Assembly (NCBI GenBank): GCA_963826165.1 | Contig: CAWGWC010000016.1 | Location: 62,001-126,000 of the forward strand | Length of the DNA stretch: 64,000 nt | Source of the DNA: JACVRW01 sp963826165 | GTDB taxonomy: Bacteria > Actinomycetota > Thermoleophilia > Solirubrobacterales > Thermoleophilaceae | Direction of reading: 5' to 3' | Shown here: in pieces, positions 8,510 to 16,328 of the stretch | Position numbering within the stretch: the stretch's first letter is position 1 | Layout of the letters: each line of letters opens with the position of its first letter | The notes under the pieces: generated by a model | Database searches by the model: none | Told to the model about the DNA's origin: nothing | Seen by the model: the letters and a program-made list of their open reading frames with translations, nothing else | Position numbers and translations under genes: made by a program

Positions 8510-9313
8510 GTGGGAACCACCTTGGCCTCGTTCATCTCGCAGCTCTGGGACGATCAGCTCGTCGAGCACGGCCGTCAGTACCACTTCCTTGTCTTGGTCG
8601 GGTTCGTCGGCTCGTTCGGCTTCATCCGGTTGTCCACCCGCCTGATGCGAAGCCCCCGGGTGCCGTGGTGGCCGGGAAGCATCGTCAGCGAGGGCGGTCT
8701 GCATGTGCATCACCACGTGTTTGGCATCGTCACGATGATGGTGGCCGGGGTGGTCAGCTTCGCCCTGACGGACGTGGGCTTCTGGTACGAGCTGTGCGCG
8801 CTGGCGTTTGGGATCGGCTTGGGGCTGACCATCGACGAGTTCGCGCTCTGGCTTCATCTCGATGACGTCTACTGGGCCGAGGAGGGCCGCAGCTCGATCG
8901 ATGCGACGCTGATCGCGGTGGCCGCCATGGGGCTGATCCTGTTGGGGGCAGCTCCCTACGAGGTCACCGCCGACAGCGCTCTCGCGGTGGTCGTCGCCGT
9001 GGCGATATTCATGGTTTGGGGCGCGCTGGTCTTGGTCTGCTTCGCCAAGCAGCGCTTGTTCCATGGGCTGGCTGGGGTGGTCGTAGTTGTCCTGGCGATC
9101 TACGGCGCCGTGCGGCTGGCCAAGCCGGAGTCGTTCTGGGCGCGTCGCTTCTACGGGACCCGCCGGCCGGACAAGCAGGCAAAAGCCGAGCGGCGTTTCC
9201 GCTCCGATCGCCGAACCGAGCGGCTGAAGAAGTCGGTGCGCGACGCTGTCGGCGGCACCCCGACGGAGGAGTACGAAGCCAAGGTCCTGACCGGGCGACC
9301 TCGTTCGAAGTGA
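8510..9313 (+). CDS. integral membrane protein with a His-rich motif
   Basis: A 267-residue membrane protein, GTG start. About six hydrophobic helices cover residues 20-200, followed by a basic cytoplasmic tail (KAERRFRSDRRTERLKK). A striking motif GGLHVHHHVFGI near residue 65 and the acidic pair in TIDEFALWLHLDDVYW near residue 110 look like a potential metal-binding or catalytic site within the membrane, reminiscent of CAAX-type or rhomboid-like organisation, but I cannot assign a family. The gene is divergent from the preceding membrane protein with only about 42 bp between the proposed starts. Confidence 0.82.
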   Translation: MGTTLASFISQLWDDQLVEHGRQYHFLVLVGFVGSFGFIRLSTRLMRSPRVPWWPGSIVSEGGLHVHHHVFGIVTMMVAGVVSFALTDVGFWYELCALAFGIGLGLTIDEFALWLHLDDVYWAEEGRSSIDATLIAVAAMGLILLGAAPYEVTADSALAVVVAVAIFMVWGALVLVCFAKQRLFHGLAGVVVVVLAIYGAVRLAKPESFWARRFYGTRRPDKQAKAERRFRSDRRTERLKKSVRDAVGGTPTEEYEAKVLTGRPRSK

Positions 9314-9724
9314 GATGACGCCCCGATGGACGGGACGGGCGGCTGCGGCCACGTCAGCCGCCAGCCCGCCGATGAGCCTCGGCGGCGGGGCGAGCAACAA
9401 GCGCGTGACGCTCTGGCTCACGGATAGCGACCTACCCTCGTCTCGGTGCGGCCCAACCGGCGCGCCCTGCGCGGCGCCTAGGACGATCGGCCGTCACCGG
9501 AGGCGGCGGCTGCCGCCGCGGCTGAGCTCAACGCCGTTCAGACGATCCCCGCGACTCGTACCTGACTACGGGCTCTCCAATCACCAGGTCACAGGGCACG
9601 GCCGGGGTACCGGTTCACGCTTGCCGTTGGCCCCCGGCTAACCGCTTCAAGGGATTCCAGCGCGCCACCCGCCAGGTCGTACGCCGCGCTCCCCGTTTGA
9701 CTCCACGGCGGGTCAGCGGGCACG
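9314..9724. other. 411-bp intergenic region
   Basis: No supported gene. Frames through it (for example plus-strand 9315-9641) have shadow-like composition. The only structure seen is a 17-bp dyad, GCGGCGGC-T-GCCGCCGC at 9504-9520, which could act in transcript ending for the upstream gene but lacks a T-run. The region may also contain the promoter of the TfoX-N gene; I could not identify clear -35/-10 boxes. Confidence 0.4.
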
Positions 9725-10069
9725 ATGCCGGGCATGGCGTTCGACGAGGATCTCGCCAATCGCATCCGCGAGCTGACCAGCGGCGAGCCGGACGTGACCG
9801 AACAGCGGATGTTCGGTGGGCTGGCGTTCCTCGTTGCCGGCAAGATGTCGGTGGCGGTCAGCGGCAAGGGCGGGCTGATGGTGCGAGTGGAGCCCGAACA
9901 CACGGAGGCGCTGATCGCCAAGCCGCACGCCCGGCCGTTCGAGATGCGGAACCGGGAGATGAAGGGCTGGGTTCGAGTCGACGCCGAGGGTGTGCGCACC
10001 AAGCGTCAGCTCGAGCCGTGGGTGAAGAGAGGCGTGACCTACGCGCGCTCGCTGCCTCCCGAGGGCTGA
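9725..10069 (+). CDS. TfoX N-terminal domain family protein
   Basis: A 114-residue protein made almost entirely of a TfoX N-terminal domain: FDEDLANRIRELTS, then QRMFGGLAFLVAGKMSVAV (the MFGG signature) and GLMVRVEPEHTEALI. Stand-alone TfoX_N proteins are common in actinobacteria and their job is not established; in Haemophilus TfoX/Sxy promotes competence, but that also needs a C-terminal domain missing here. ATG 9725 and ATG 9734 are both possible starts; the second (MAFDEDLA) matches the usual family N-terminus. Confidence 0.88.
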   Translation: MPGMAFDEDLANRIRELTSGEPDVTEQRMFGGLAFLVAGKMSVAVSGKGGLMVRVEPEHTEALIAKPHARPFEMRNREMKGWVRVDAEGVRTKRQLEPWVKRGVTYARSLPPEG

Positions 10070-10093
10070 CCGCTGTCACAGGCGCAGCCTCCA

Positions 10094-10121
10094 TCTCGTC
10101 TCACAGGCAAACGAGACGAGA
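10094..10121. promoter_or_regulatory. inverted repeat upstream of the epimerase gene
   Basis: A perfect 9-bp inverted repeat, TCTCGTCTC (10094-10102) and GAGACGAGA (10113-10121), with a 10-base spacer. The right arm abuts the GAGGAG ribosome site of the epimerase gene (ATG 10131). It could be a repressor operator or an mRNA hairpin that masks the ribosome site; it lacks a T-tract, so it is a poor intrinsic terminator for the upstream gene. Confidence 0.5.
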
Positions 10122-10130
10122 GGAGCAGTC

Positions 10131-11096
10131 ATGAAAATCTTCGTAGCCGGCGCCACCGGCGCTCTCGGCAGAGAGCTCGTCCCGCAGCTCGCGGCGCGAG
10201 GCCACGAGGTGGTCGGGATGACCAGAAGCGCCTCGAAGCAGGACCTGGTGCGCAGCCTGGGAGCGCGCCCGGTCGTGGCCGACGCTCTCGACCGCGACGC
10301 GGTCGTTCGGGCGGTGGCGTCCGCCGAGCCCGAGGTGATCGTGCATCAGCTCACGGCACTGTCCGGGCCGATGAGCATCCGGGAAGCGCGGAGCCCCGAC
10401 CGCTCCAGCGCGGCAACCATGACCAACCGGCTGCGTACGGAGGGGACGGACCATCTGCTGGCCGCCGGCCGCGCCGCGGGGACACGGCGCTTCGTGGCGC
10501 AGAGCTTCGGTGCGTTCCGATTCGCCCGTACAGGCGGGCCGGTGCACACCGAGGCCGATCCCCTCGATCCCACCGCCCCGCCGGCGGCGCTGCGGCCGGT
10601 GCAGGCGGCGTACCTCTACCTGGAGCGGGCGGTGACGACGATCGAGTGGGGCGAGGGTCTCGCGTTGCGCTACGGCGGCTTCTACGGTCCGGGGACCACG
10701 ACCAGCCTGGCACCGGACGCGCAGATGGCGGCGCCGATCCGCAAGCGCCGGTTCCCGATCATCGGCGACGGTGATGGCGTCACGTCGCACGTCCACATCG
10801 AGGACGCCGCGGCGGCCACCGCGGCGGCTGTCGAGCGCGGCCGGCCGGGGGTCTACTACGTCGTAGACGACGAGCCCGCGCCCGTGCGGGAGTGGCTGCC
10901 GGTGCTGGCGAGCGCGCTGGGCGCCGAGCCACCCCGGCGTGTCCCACGCTGGCTCGCTCGGCTCCTCGCCGGTGAGGCGGCGACCGCCATGATGACCGAG
11001 GCGCAGGGAGCCTCCAACGAGAAGGCGAAGCGCGAGCTCGGCTGGACGCTCCGGTATCCCAGCTGGCGGCAGGGCTTCGCTCAGGGACTCGGCTGA
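10131..11096 (+). CDS. NAD-dependent epimerase/dehydratase family protein
   Basis: A 321-residue extended short-chain dehydrogenase/epimerase. The Rossmann start MKIFVAGATGALGRELVPQL carries GATGALG at residues 7-13 for NAD(P) binding. The SFGAFRFARTG region and GGFYGPGTTTSL near residue 185 match the sugar-epimerase/dehydratase fold, though a canonical YxxxK is not conspicuous (Y-L-Y-L-E-R occurs near 160). Substrate unknown. ATG at 10131 is fixed by a GAGGAG ribosome site. It is convergent with the next gene, only 4 bp apart. Confidence 0.9.
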   Translation: MKIFVAGATGALGRELVPQLAARGHEVVGMTRSASKQDLVRSLGARPVVADALDRDAVVRAVASAEPEVIVHQLTALSGPMSIREARSPDRSSAATMTNRLRTEGTDHLLAAGRAAGTRRFVAQSFGAFRFARTGGPVHTEADPLDPTAPPAALRPVQAAYLYLERAVTTIEWGEGLALRYGGFYGPGTTTSLAPDAQMAAPIRKRRFPIIGDGDGVTSHVHIEDAAAATAAAVERGRPGVYYVVDDEPAPVREWLPVLASALGAEPPRRVPRWLARLLAGEAATAMMTEAQGASNEKAKRELGWTLRYPSWRQGFAQGLG

Positions 11097-11100
11097 GCGC

Positions 11101-11808
11101 TCAGGTCGCGGGCTCCGGTCTCGAGTCGGCCGGCTGGGGCTCGACAGCGGTAGCGGTCGCCTCGCTCTTGATCGCCCTGAGGCGGAAGTAGAGCACCGAG
11201 GACACGAGCGCGACGAGCGGCAGCGTGAGCGCCGTGACGAGCCAGTTGGCGATTGCGACCACGGCGTCGCCGGCTCCGGCGATCCCGACGATCACGCCCA
11301 CGACCACCGCCAGACCGACCGCGATCAGCCACGCGAGCACGAGCGTGCCGAATACCTGCCAGCCGTGCCCGCGAACGAGCTCGCGGCTGCGGCCGAAGGA
11401 CGCGAACACACCGGGCTTCTCGAGCACGACGACCGGGATCACCACGGACCAGATGGTGATCAGGATCAGGCCTGGAATGATCAACAGGACGAACCCGATC
11501 GCGATCCCGATGCCGGCCAGGATCGCGACGCCGAGCAGCTGCCAGAACACCGGGGCGACGCCCTTGAACAGCGAGCTGGCCTCCTCGTCGCGGCGCCCAT
11601 CCTCCACGTCCTGGACCAGGCGGACCACCCCGCCGGTGTAGAACAGGCCGAGGATGAAGTTCACGAGGCCGACCAGAGGCCCGATGATGAACGCCACCGC
11701 CAGGGTGATGAGGGTGAGCAGCACAGCGGCGATGAACAGCAGGCCGAACTGGCTCTTGTAGATATCCCATGCGCGCCCGAGGACGCCGCCGGGGCGTACT
11801 TCATTCAC
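11101..11808 (-). CDS. multi-pass membrane protein
   Basis: A 235-residue membrane protein with a short N-terminal domain (VRPGGVLGRAWDIYKSQFG) and about six hydrophobic segments in two blocks, e.g. LLFIAAVLLTLITLAVAF and LAVVVGVIVGIAGAG. The pattern WDIYKS followed by paired helices resembles the membrane domain seen in glycerophosphoryl-diester phosphodiesterase-associated proteins, without any catalytic domain. I choose GTG 11808 because GGAGGGGAG lies upstream at good spacing; the ATG at 11856 has no usable spacing. It ends in an Ala/Pro/Glu-rich tail. Function unknown. Confidence 0.78.
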   Translation of the reverse strand: MNEVRPGGVLGRAWDIYKSQFGLLFIAAVLLTLITLAVAFIIGPLVGLVNFILGLFYTGGVVRLVQDVEDGRRDEEASSLFKGVAPVFWQLLGVAILAGIGIAIGFVLLIIPGLILITIWSVVIPVVVLEKPGVFASFGRSRELVRGHGWQVFGTLVLAWLIAVGLAVVVGVIVGIAGAGDAVVAIANWLVTALTLPLVALVSSVLYFRLRAIKSEATATAVEPQPADSRPEPAT

Positions 11809-11914
11809 GTGGGCTCCCCTCCGTCGCAGACTTGGACGAATCGGTAACGGAGGCATCCTCCCTCTAGGGGCGGACGTACCGCGGAATCACCGCCAACGGC
11901 CCGGCGGCGGTCGC

Positions 11915-12160
11915 CTAGTGATCGCTGCGCTCGGCTTCCTCGGGCTCGACGCTGTCGTCGAACTGCCCCTCGCGCTCCTTGTCGGGCAGCTGCTCGTTGC
12001 CGTCGCTGAACTGGCCCTTATGTCCCTCTCTGGGCTCCTGCTCCACACCGTCGCTGAACTTGCCGGTGCGCTCCTCGTCCTGCCCCGTCTCCGAGCCTTC
12101 TTCGAAGCCGCCCTCGCCGGGCTGCTCCGACTGTGCTGGGCGATCGCGCTTCTCGGTCAT
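11915..12160 (-). CDS. small hydrophilic repeat protein, 81 residues
   Basis: A very acidic, disordered-looking 81-residue protein with no hydrophobic core. Its second half has three imperfect repeats of about 16 residues: GKFSDGVEQEPREGH, GQFSDGNEQLPDKER and GQFDDSVEPEEAE, each with an aromatic-Ser/Asp-Asp core followed by acidic residues and proline. Start chosen at ATG 12160 (MTEKRDRPAQ), preceded by GGAGGGAAGG; an ATG 13 codons upstream is less likely. Proteins of this look occur in actinobacteria, often called hypothetical. No function can be inferred beyond a possible stress or binding role for a disordered protein. Confidence 0.7.
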   Translation of the reverse strand: MTEKRDRPAQSEQPGEGGFEEGSETGQDEERTGKFSDGVEQEPREGHKGQFSDGNEQLPDKEREGQFDDSVEPEEAERSDH

Positions 12161-12261
12161 GGTCCTTCCCTCCTGTGATTGCTCCCGCCGATCCCCCATT
12201 GTCCTCTATCCGGAGGCGGGCGCGCCGATCGTGGCGCCTGGTGACCAAATCCGAGCCTCCC

Positions 12262-13899
12262 TCAGCGCGCGGCTGCGGCCAGCAGCCTGGGCGCCACCTG
12301 CTTCTTTCGGCTCATCACGCCGGGTAGCTCGAGCACGCCGTCGCTGGCCTCGCTGTCGAAGGCCCGCTCCACCCGCGCCAGGTCTCCGGCCACCAGCAGC
12401 TCGCTGCCCTTGGCCATGATGTCCGTGACCATCAGAGCGGAGAGGGCGTGGCCCTCGCGGTCGCGCTGGCCCGCCAGCGCCTCGAGCAGCTCGTCCTTGC
12501 GTTCGAGCAGGGACTCGCCGACCGTCTCGATCTGCGCGATGGAGATCGTCTCGCCTGGCTCGACCTCGTACTGCTTGGCGTCACGGCCAACGATCTCCTC
12601 CGCCGCCACGTGCGACACGTCGGATGTGGACTCGAACATCTCTCGGCCGAACTCGGTGGCGTCGAGCTCGAGCACGCGCTCGAGGTACTCGACCACCGTG
12701 TGGTCGCGTTCGGTGGTGGTCGGCGAGTTGAGGATCACGGTGTCGGAGAGCGCTGCCCCGAGCAGCATGGTTGCGGTCGGCGGGGCCGGCTCCATGCCGG
12801 CGTTGCGATAGCGCTCGACCACGAGAGTCGCGGTCGACCCCACCGGATCGAAGGTGGCCGCCACCGGCACCCTCGTCTCGATCGAGCCGATGTGGTGGTG
12901 GTCGAGGATCTCCACGATCTCGGCCTCCTCCACCCCGGGCACGCTCTGGGCCTGCTCGGCGTGATCCACCAGCAGCACCCGGCGCGGCTGGGGCCGGACC
13001 AGGTCGGAACGGGTGACGAGACCCACGGGGTGCCCGGCGGAATCGACGGCCACCGCGGCGCGGTAGTGCACGTCCTTGACCTGCTCGGACACGTCGGCGA
13101 TCAGGTCGTCCCGCCGCACCGTCAGGGGCTCGGCGTCCATGAGCGCGTGACAGGGTGCCGCCAGAGTGATCATCCGCGCAGTGACATAGGAGTCGAGCGT
13201 CGAGGTGGCCACCGCCGCGCCGCGGTCGCGGGCCAGCTCGAGCACGTCCTCTCCGGGAGCCGACGAGTTGCTCAAGACGAGCAGGGCGGCGCCGCGCTCG
13301 AGGGCCCGGCGCTGCACGTCGGGACGATCGCCCGCCACCACCACGTCCCCCTCCTCCACCTGCGTCGGTGAGCGCACGTCCATGGCCAGCACCCAAACCC
13401 GGCCGGTCAGCTCGCGCTCGGCCTCCCCCGCCGCCAGCTCGCCTTCGAGCACCGTCACGATCGCCGCCACGGTCGTGGGTGCGTCGAGGCGCGACGTCTC
13501 GCGCGACTCGCGGATGTAGCGCCGGGCGAGCGCCCGCTCGGTCATCACGCCCACGAGGTCGCCGCCCGCGTCGACCACGGGCAGGAGGTCCAGTCCCTCG
13601 CGGGCCATCGTGAGCCCCACCTGGCGCACCGGCTCGTCGTCCTGTGCGGTGGGGAAGCTCTCGCGCATCACGTCTCGGACCCGCAGCAGGACGTGGGACA
13701 ACAGATCGGGCAGCGGCGCGCCGGCGCGCTCGATCAGCCAGGCCGTCTGAGCGTTGGGTTCGCCGAGACGCACGGGCTGGTACTCGTTGTGAGGGTCGAG
13801 CCGGCGCTTGAGCTCGGCGTACCCGATCGCCGCTGCGATCGAGTCCGCGTCGGGGTTTCGGTGGCCGGTGACGTAGATCGGGGGCACGTCCGGCGACAC
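12262..13899 (-). CDS. ppaC: manganese-dependent inorganic pyrophosphatase with CBS and DRTGG domains
   Basis: A 545-residue family II pyrophosphatase of the regulated type. The DHH domain is split around a regulatory insert: GHRNPDADS (residues 12-20) starts the catalytic part; a CBS pair (VRDVM, VGVMTERA ... PVGLVTRSDL) and a DRTGG-like segment lie at about 75-305; the DHH motif (EILDHHHIGS) follows near 335, then the DHHA2 domain to the end. It hydrolyses PPi to phosphate with Mn2+ or Co2+; in homologues the CBS insert binds adenine nucleotides and adjusts activity. Start GTG 13899. The gene symbol is by family; the domain order is what I actually see. Confidence 0.92.
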   Translation of the reverse strand: MSPDVPPIYVTGHRNPDADSIAAAIGYAELKRRLDPHNEYQPVRLGEPNAQTAWLIERAGAPLPDLLSHVLLRVRDVMRESFPTAQDDEPVRQVGLTMAREGLDLLPVVDAGGDLVGVMTERALARRYIRESRETSRLDAPTTVAAIVTVLEGELAAGEAERELTGRVWVLAMDVRSPTQVEEGDVVVAGDRPDVQRRALERGAALLVLSNSSAPGEDVLELARDRGAAVATSTLDSYVTARMITLAAPCHALMDAEPLTVRRDDLIADVSEQVKDVHYRAAVAVDSAGHPVGLVTRSDLVRPQPRRVLLVDHAEQAQSVPGVEEAEIVEILDHHHIGSIETRVPVAATFDPVGSTATLVVERYRNAGMEPAPPTATMLLGAALSDTVILNSPTTTERDHTVVEYLERVLELDATEFGREMFESTSDVSHVAAEEIVGRDAKQYEVEPGETISIAQIETVGESLLERKDELLEALAGQRDREGHALSALMVTDIMAKGSELLVAGDLARVERAFDSEASDGVLELPGVMSRKKQVAPRLLAAAAR

Positions 13900-13965
13900 C
13901 CTAGTTGGCGCGCTGGTCCCATTCGACTCCGGTTAGCCGCACGCGCCCGCGGAGACACAGAAGCC

Positions 13966-14379
13966 ATGAGCAAACGCATTCTCGCCCTGGTGTCCGAGCC
14001 CATCTCAGACGAGGCGCTGGTCAGTGCCATCGGCGGCGACGCCGGGGACGCCGAGGTGATGGTGGTGGCGCCGGCGCTCACCTCCCGTACGCGGCTGGTG
14101 ATGTCGGACGTCGACGGCGCCATCGAGCGAGCCGAGCAGGTGGCCGAGGAGAGCGTCGAGCGACTAGAGGAGGCCGGCATCCCGGCGACCGGGGACACCG
14201 GGGAGCCGGAGCCGATCCAGGCTCTGGAGGACGCCCTGGCCACCTTTCCCGCCGACGAGCTGGTCCTGTTCACCCATCCGAGCGGCTCGCGCAACTGGCA
14301 GGAGGAGGGTGTGGTGGAGGAAGCCGAGCAGCGCTTCGACATCCCCGTCCGGCACCTCCTGATCGACTCTCCCGGCTAG
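13966..14379 (+). CDS. Usp-like small protein, 137 residues
   Basis: A 137-residue cytoplasmic protein starting MSKRILALVSEPISDEALVS. The repeated pattern of beta strand, helix, strand (EVMVVAPALTSRTR, ADELVLFTHPSGSRNW) and a central helix of AEQVAEESVERLEEAG resemble the universal-stress-protein/HUP fold, although the Usp ATP motif is not evident. ATG 13966 is preferred; longer upstream frame overlaps the divergent pyrophosphatase. Its TAG stop shares a CTAG with the convergent gene on the other strand. Confidence 0.72.
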   Translation: MSKRILALVSEPISDEALVSAIGGDAGDAEVMVVAPALTSRTRLVMSDVDGAIERAEQVAEESVERLEEAGIPATGDTGEPEPIQALEDALATFPADELVLFTHPSGSRNWQEEGVVEEAEQRFDIPVRHLLIDSPG

Positions 14380-15320
14380 GAGGCCAGCGCCGCCGCGATC
14401 TGCTCGGCCTGCTCGCTGGGCTCGATGCTCTCGAAGCGTTCGTTCAGCCCGTTGTCGAGCGTCAGGTCGAGCCGGGTGCCCACCCGCAGCGGCGTGGCGG
14501 TCGCATCGACGATGTCGGCCCGCTCGACCACGAGCGGCTCGCCCTTGCGGGGCGCCGCCACGATCGCCGGGCCGGCGTCGGGCGGGTCCAGACCGTCCAG
14601 CCTCAACGTCTTTCCCGCGGCCCGTCTGACCACGAGCTCGGTGAAGTCGCCTGTTGTCTCGAGGACGGCGGACTCGATCTCGTCGCGTGTCAGCAGCAGA
14701 GGACGCTTGCGGCCACCCGAGCACCAGCGCAGCGCGCGGTCGGTGAGCAGGAGGATCCCGTCGCTGAAGCCGCGCGCCGCGCCCGCCACCAGCCGGGGGC
14801 GGTCATCCGGCTGGAGGAGGGTGGCCTGTTCGGCCAGCGCCGAGTGGCGGTCGCGCGCCAGCTCGTCGCTCAGGATCTCGGTCACCAGCCGGCGCAGCGC
14901 GGCGTCAACCTCGGGGTCGACTCCACGGCGGACACGTGTGTCGGCGGCCAACAGCTCCGCCACCGCGCGAGCCTCCGGCGAGGCGTCACCCACGATGCGG
15001 CCGGCTCGCTCCCCGCCGGGCCAGCGCAGCTCCACCACCACCTCGTCCTCGTCCATGCGAGGCACCCAGGCATCCACCGCCCCACGCTGCCACGACTCCA
15101 CGAGCCGGGTGGCGCCGTCGTCGAGCACACGCACCGAGTCCTCGGCGACCTCGAGCACGAACTTCGGCGGCAGCCCGGTTCGAATGTCGTCGTCCGGGCG
15201 CTTCGGCCGCGGCAGCGGCAGACCGAGCGGGCCGCGAAGCACGACGTCGGCCAGGAACTCCTCGGCCTCGAACGGCCATGGCCCGCGGCGGAAGGCGGCC
15301 CGGGCGGGGAGAGCGTCCAT
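14376..15320 (-). CDS. uncharacterised protein, 314 residues
   Basis: A 314-residue soluble protein with no signal peptide that I do not recognise. The N-terminal two-thirds is mixed alpha/beta with many charged residues (VLEVAEDSVRVLDDGATRLV, DEDEVVVELRWPGGERAGRI). Residues about 185-255 (GFSDGILLLTDRALRWCSG to DFTELVVRRAAGKTLRLDG) resemble a bacterial PH/YokE-like domain: a ligand-poor beta sandwich ending in a helix. The start ATG lies 39 bp from the divergent dehydrogenase. Its TAG overlaps the convergent Usp-like gene. Confidence 0.75.
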   Translation of the reverse strand: MDALPARAAFRRGPWPFEAEEFLADVVLRGPLGLPLPRPKRPDDDIRTGLPPKFVLEVAEDSVRVLDDGATRLVESWQRGAVDAWVPRMDEDEVVVELRWPGGERAGRIVGDASPEARAVAELLAADTRVRRGVDPEVDAALRRLVTEILSDELARDRHSALAEQATLLQPDDRPRLVAGAARGFSDGILLLTDRALRWCSGGRKRPLLLTRDEIESAVLETTGDFTELVVRRAAGKTLRLDGLDPPDAGPAIVAAPRKGEPLVVERADIVDATATPLRVGTRLDLTLDNGLNERFESIEPSEQAEQIAAALAS

Positions 15321-15359
15321 GAAGGCTGCTTACCCGGCAAGCCCCCTAGGATCTCCGCC

Positions 15360-16328
15360 GTGCTAGCCGCCTACGCCGCAGAGACCGACAAGGACGATCC
15401 GCTGAACGGGCTCCGGGTGGACGACCGTCCCGAACCCGAGCCGCCGGAGGGCTGGACCACCGTCGACGTGCGGGCCGCCGCGCTCAACCATCACGACCTC
15501 TGGTCGCTTCGTGGCATCGGGCTGGCCGACGAGCAGCTGCCGATGATCCTCGGCTGCGACGCGGCGGGCCTGGATCCCGACGGCAACGAGGTGATCGTCC
15601 ACGCCGTGATCGCCTCCGACGGCTGGCGCGGCGACGAGACGCTCGATCCGAAACGCACGCTCCTGTCCGAGCTTCACCAGGGCACGCTGGCCGAGCGCGT
15701 CGCCGTGCCGGCGCGCAACCTCGTGCCCAAGCCGGCCGCGCTGTCCTTCGCCGAAGCCGCGTGCCTGCCCACCGCGTGGCTCACCGCCTACCGGATGCTG
15801 TTCGTGAAGGCCGCGGTTCAGCCCGGCCAGACCGTCCTGGTTCAGGGCGCCACCGGAGGTGTGGCCACGGCGGCGATCGTCCTCGGCGCGCATGCGGGTG
15901 TGAGGGTGTGGGTCACCAGCCGCGACGAGACGAAGCGCGAACGCGCCCTCGAGCTCGGAGCCGACGCAGCGTTCGAGAGCGGTGCGCGACTGCCCGAGCG
16001 CGTGGACGCCGTGATGGAGACCGTGGGCGAGGCCACGTGGCCCCACTCCCTGCGCTCACTGCGGCCCGGCGGCATCCTGGTCGTCTCGGGGAGCACCAGC
16101 GGCGCGGCGCCGTCGGCCGAGCTGCAACGGGTGTTCTTCCTCCAGCTGCGGATCGAGGGCTCGACGATGGGGACGCGCGACGAGCTCGAGCGGCTCACCC
16201 GGTTGTGCGAGACGAGCGGCGTGCGCCCGGTGATCGACCGCGAGCTTCCGTTGTCTCAGGCGCCCGAAGGGCTGGCGGCGATGGAACGCGGCGAGCTGTT
16301 CGGGAAGGTCGTGCTCGACGTCAGTTGA
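15360..16328 (+). CDS. zinc-binding-type medium-chain dehydrogenase/quinone oxidoreductase
   Basis: A 322-residue member of the medium-chain dehydrogenase/reductase superfamily (quinone oxidoreductase/alcohol dehydrogenase-like). The GroES-like catalytic half includes ALNHHDLWSLRGIGL and MILGCDAAG; the nucleotide half has VQGATGGVATAAIVLG near residue 160, a GxTGGV loop typical of NADPH-dependent QOR. The structural-zinc cysteines of ADH are absent, so I expect an NADPH-dependent reductase. Start GTG 15360; the long frame upstream is the shadow of the opposite gene. Its 3' end overlaps the convergent LLM gene by 8 bp. Confidence 0.9.
   Translation: MLAAYAAETDKDDPLNGLRVDDRPEPEPPEGWTTVDVRAAALNHHDLWSLRGIGLADEQLPMILGCDAAGLDPDGNEVIVHAVIASDGWRGDETLDPKRTLLSELHQGTLAERVAVPARNLVPKPAALSFAEAACLPTAWLTAYRMLFVKAAVQPGQTVLVQGATGGVATAAIVLGAHAGVRVWVTSRDETKRERALELGADAAFESGARLPERVDAVMETVGEATWPHSLRSLRPGGILVVSGSTSGAAPSAELQRVFFLQLRIEGSTMGTRDELERLTRLCETSGVRPVIDRELPLSQAPEGLAAMERGELFGKVVLDVS

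Noticed and set aside
8054..9421. Long minus-strand open frame across the membrane protein genes
   Set aside because: Shadow composition over most of its length; only its segment near 8467 may matter, as the N-terminus of the frame-broken gene.
9315..9641. Plus-strand frame in the 411-bp intergenic region
   Set aside because: Biased Ala/Arg/Pro composition, no motif and no ribosome site.
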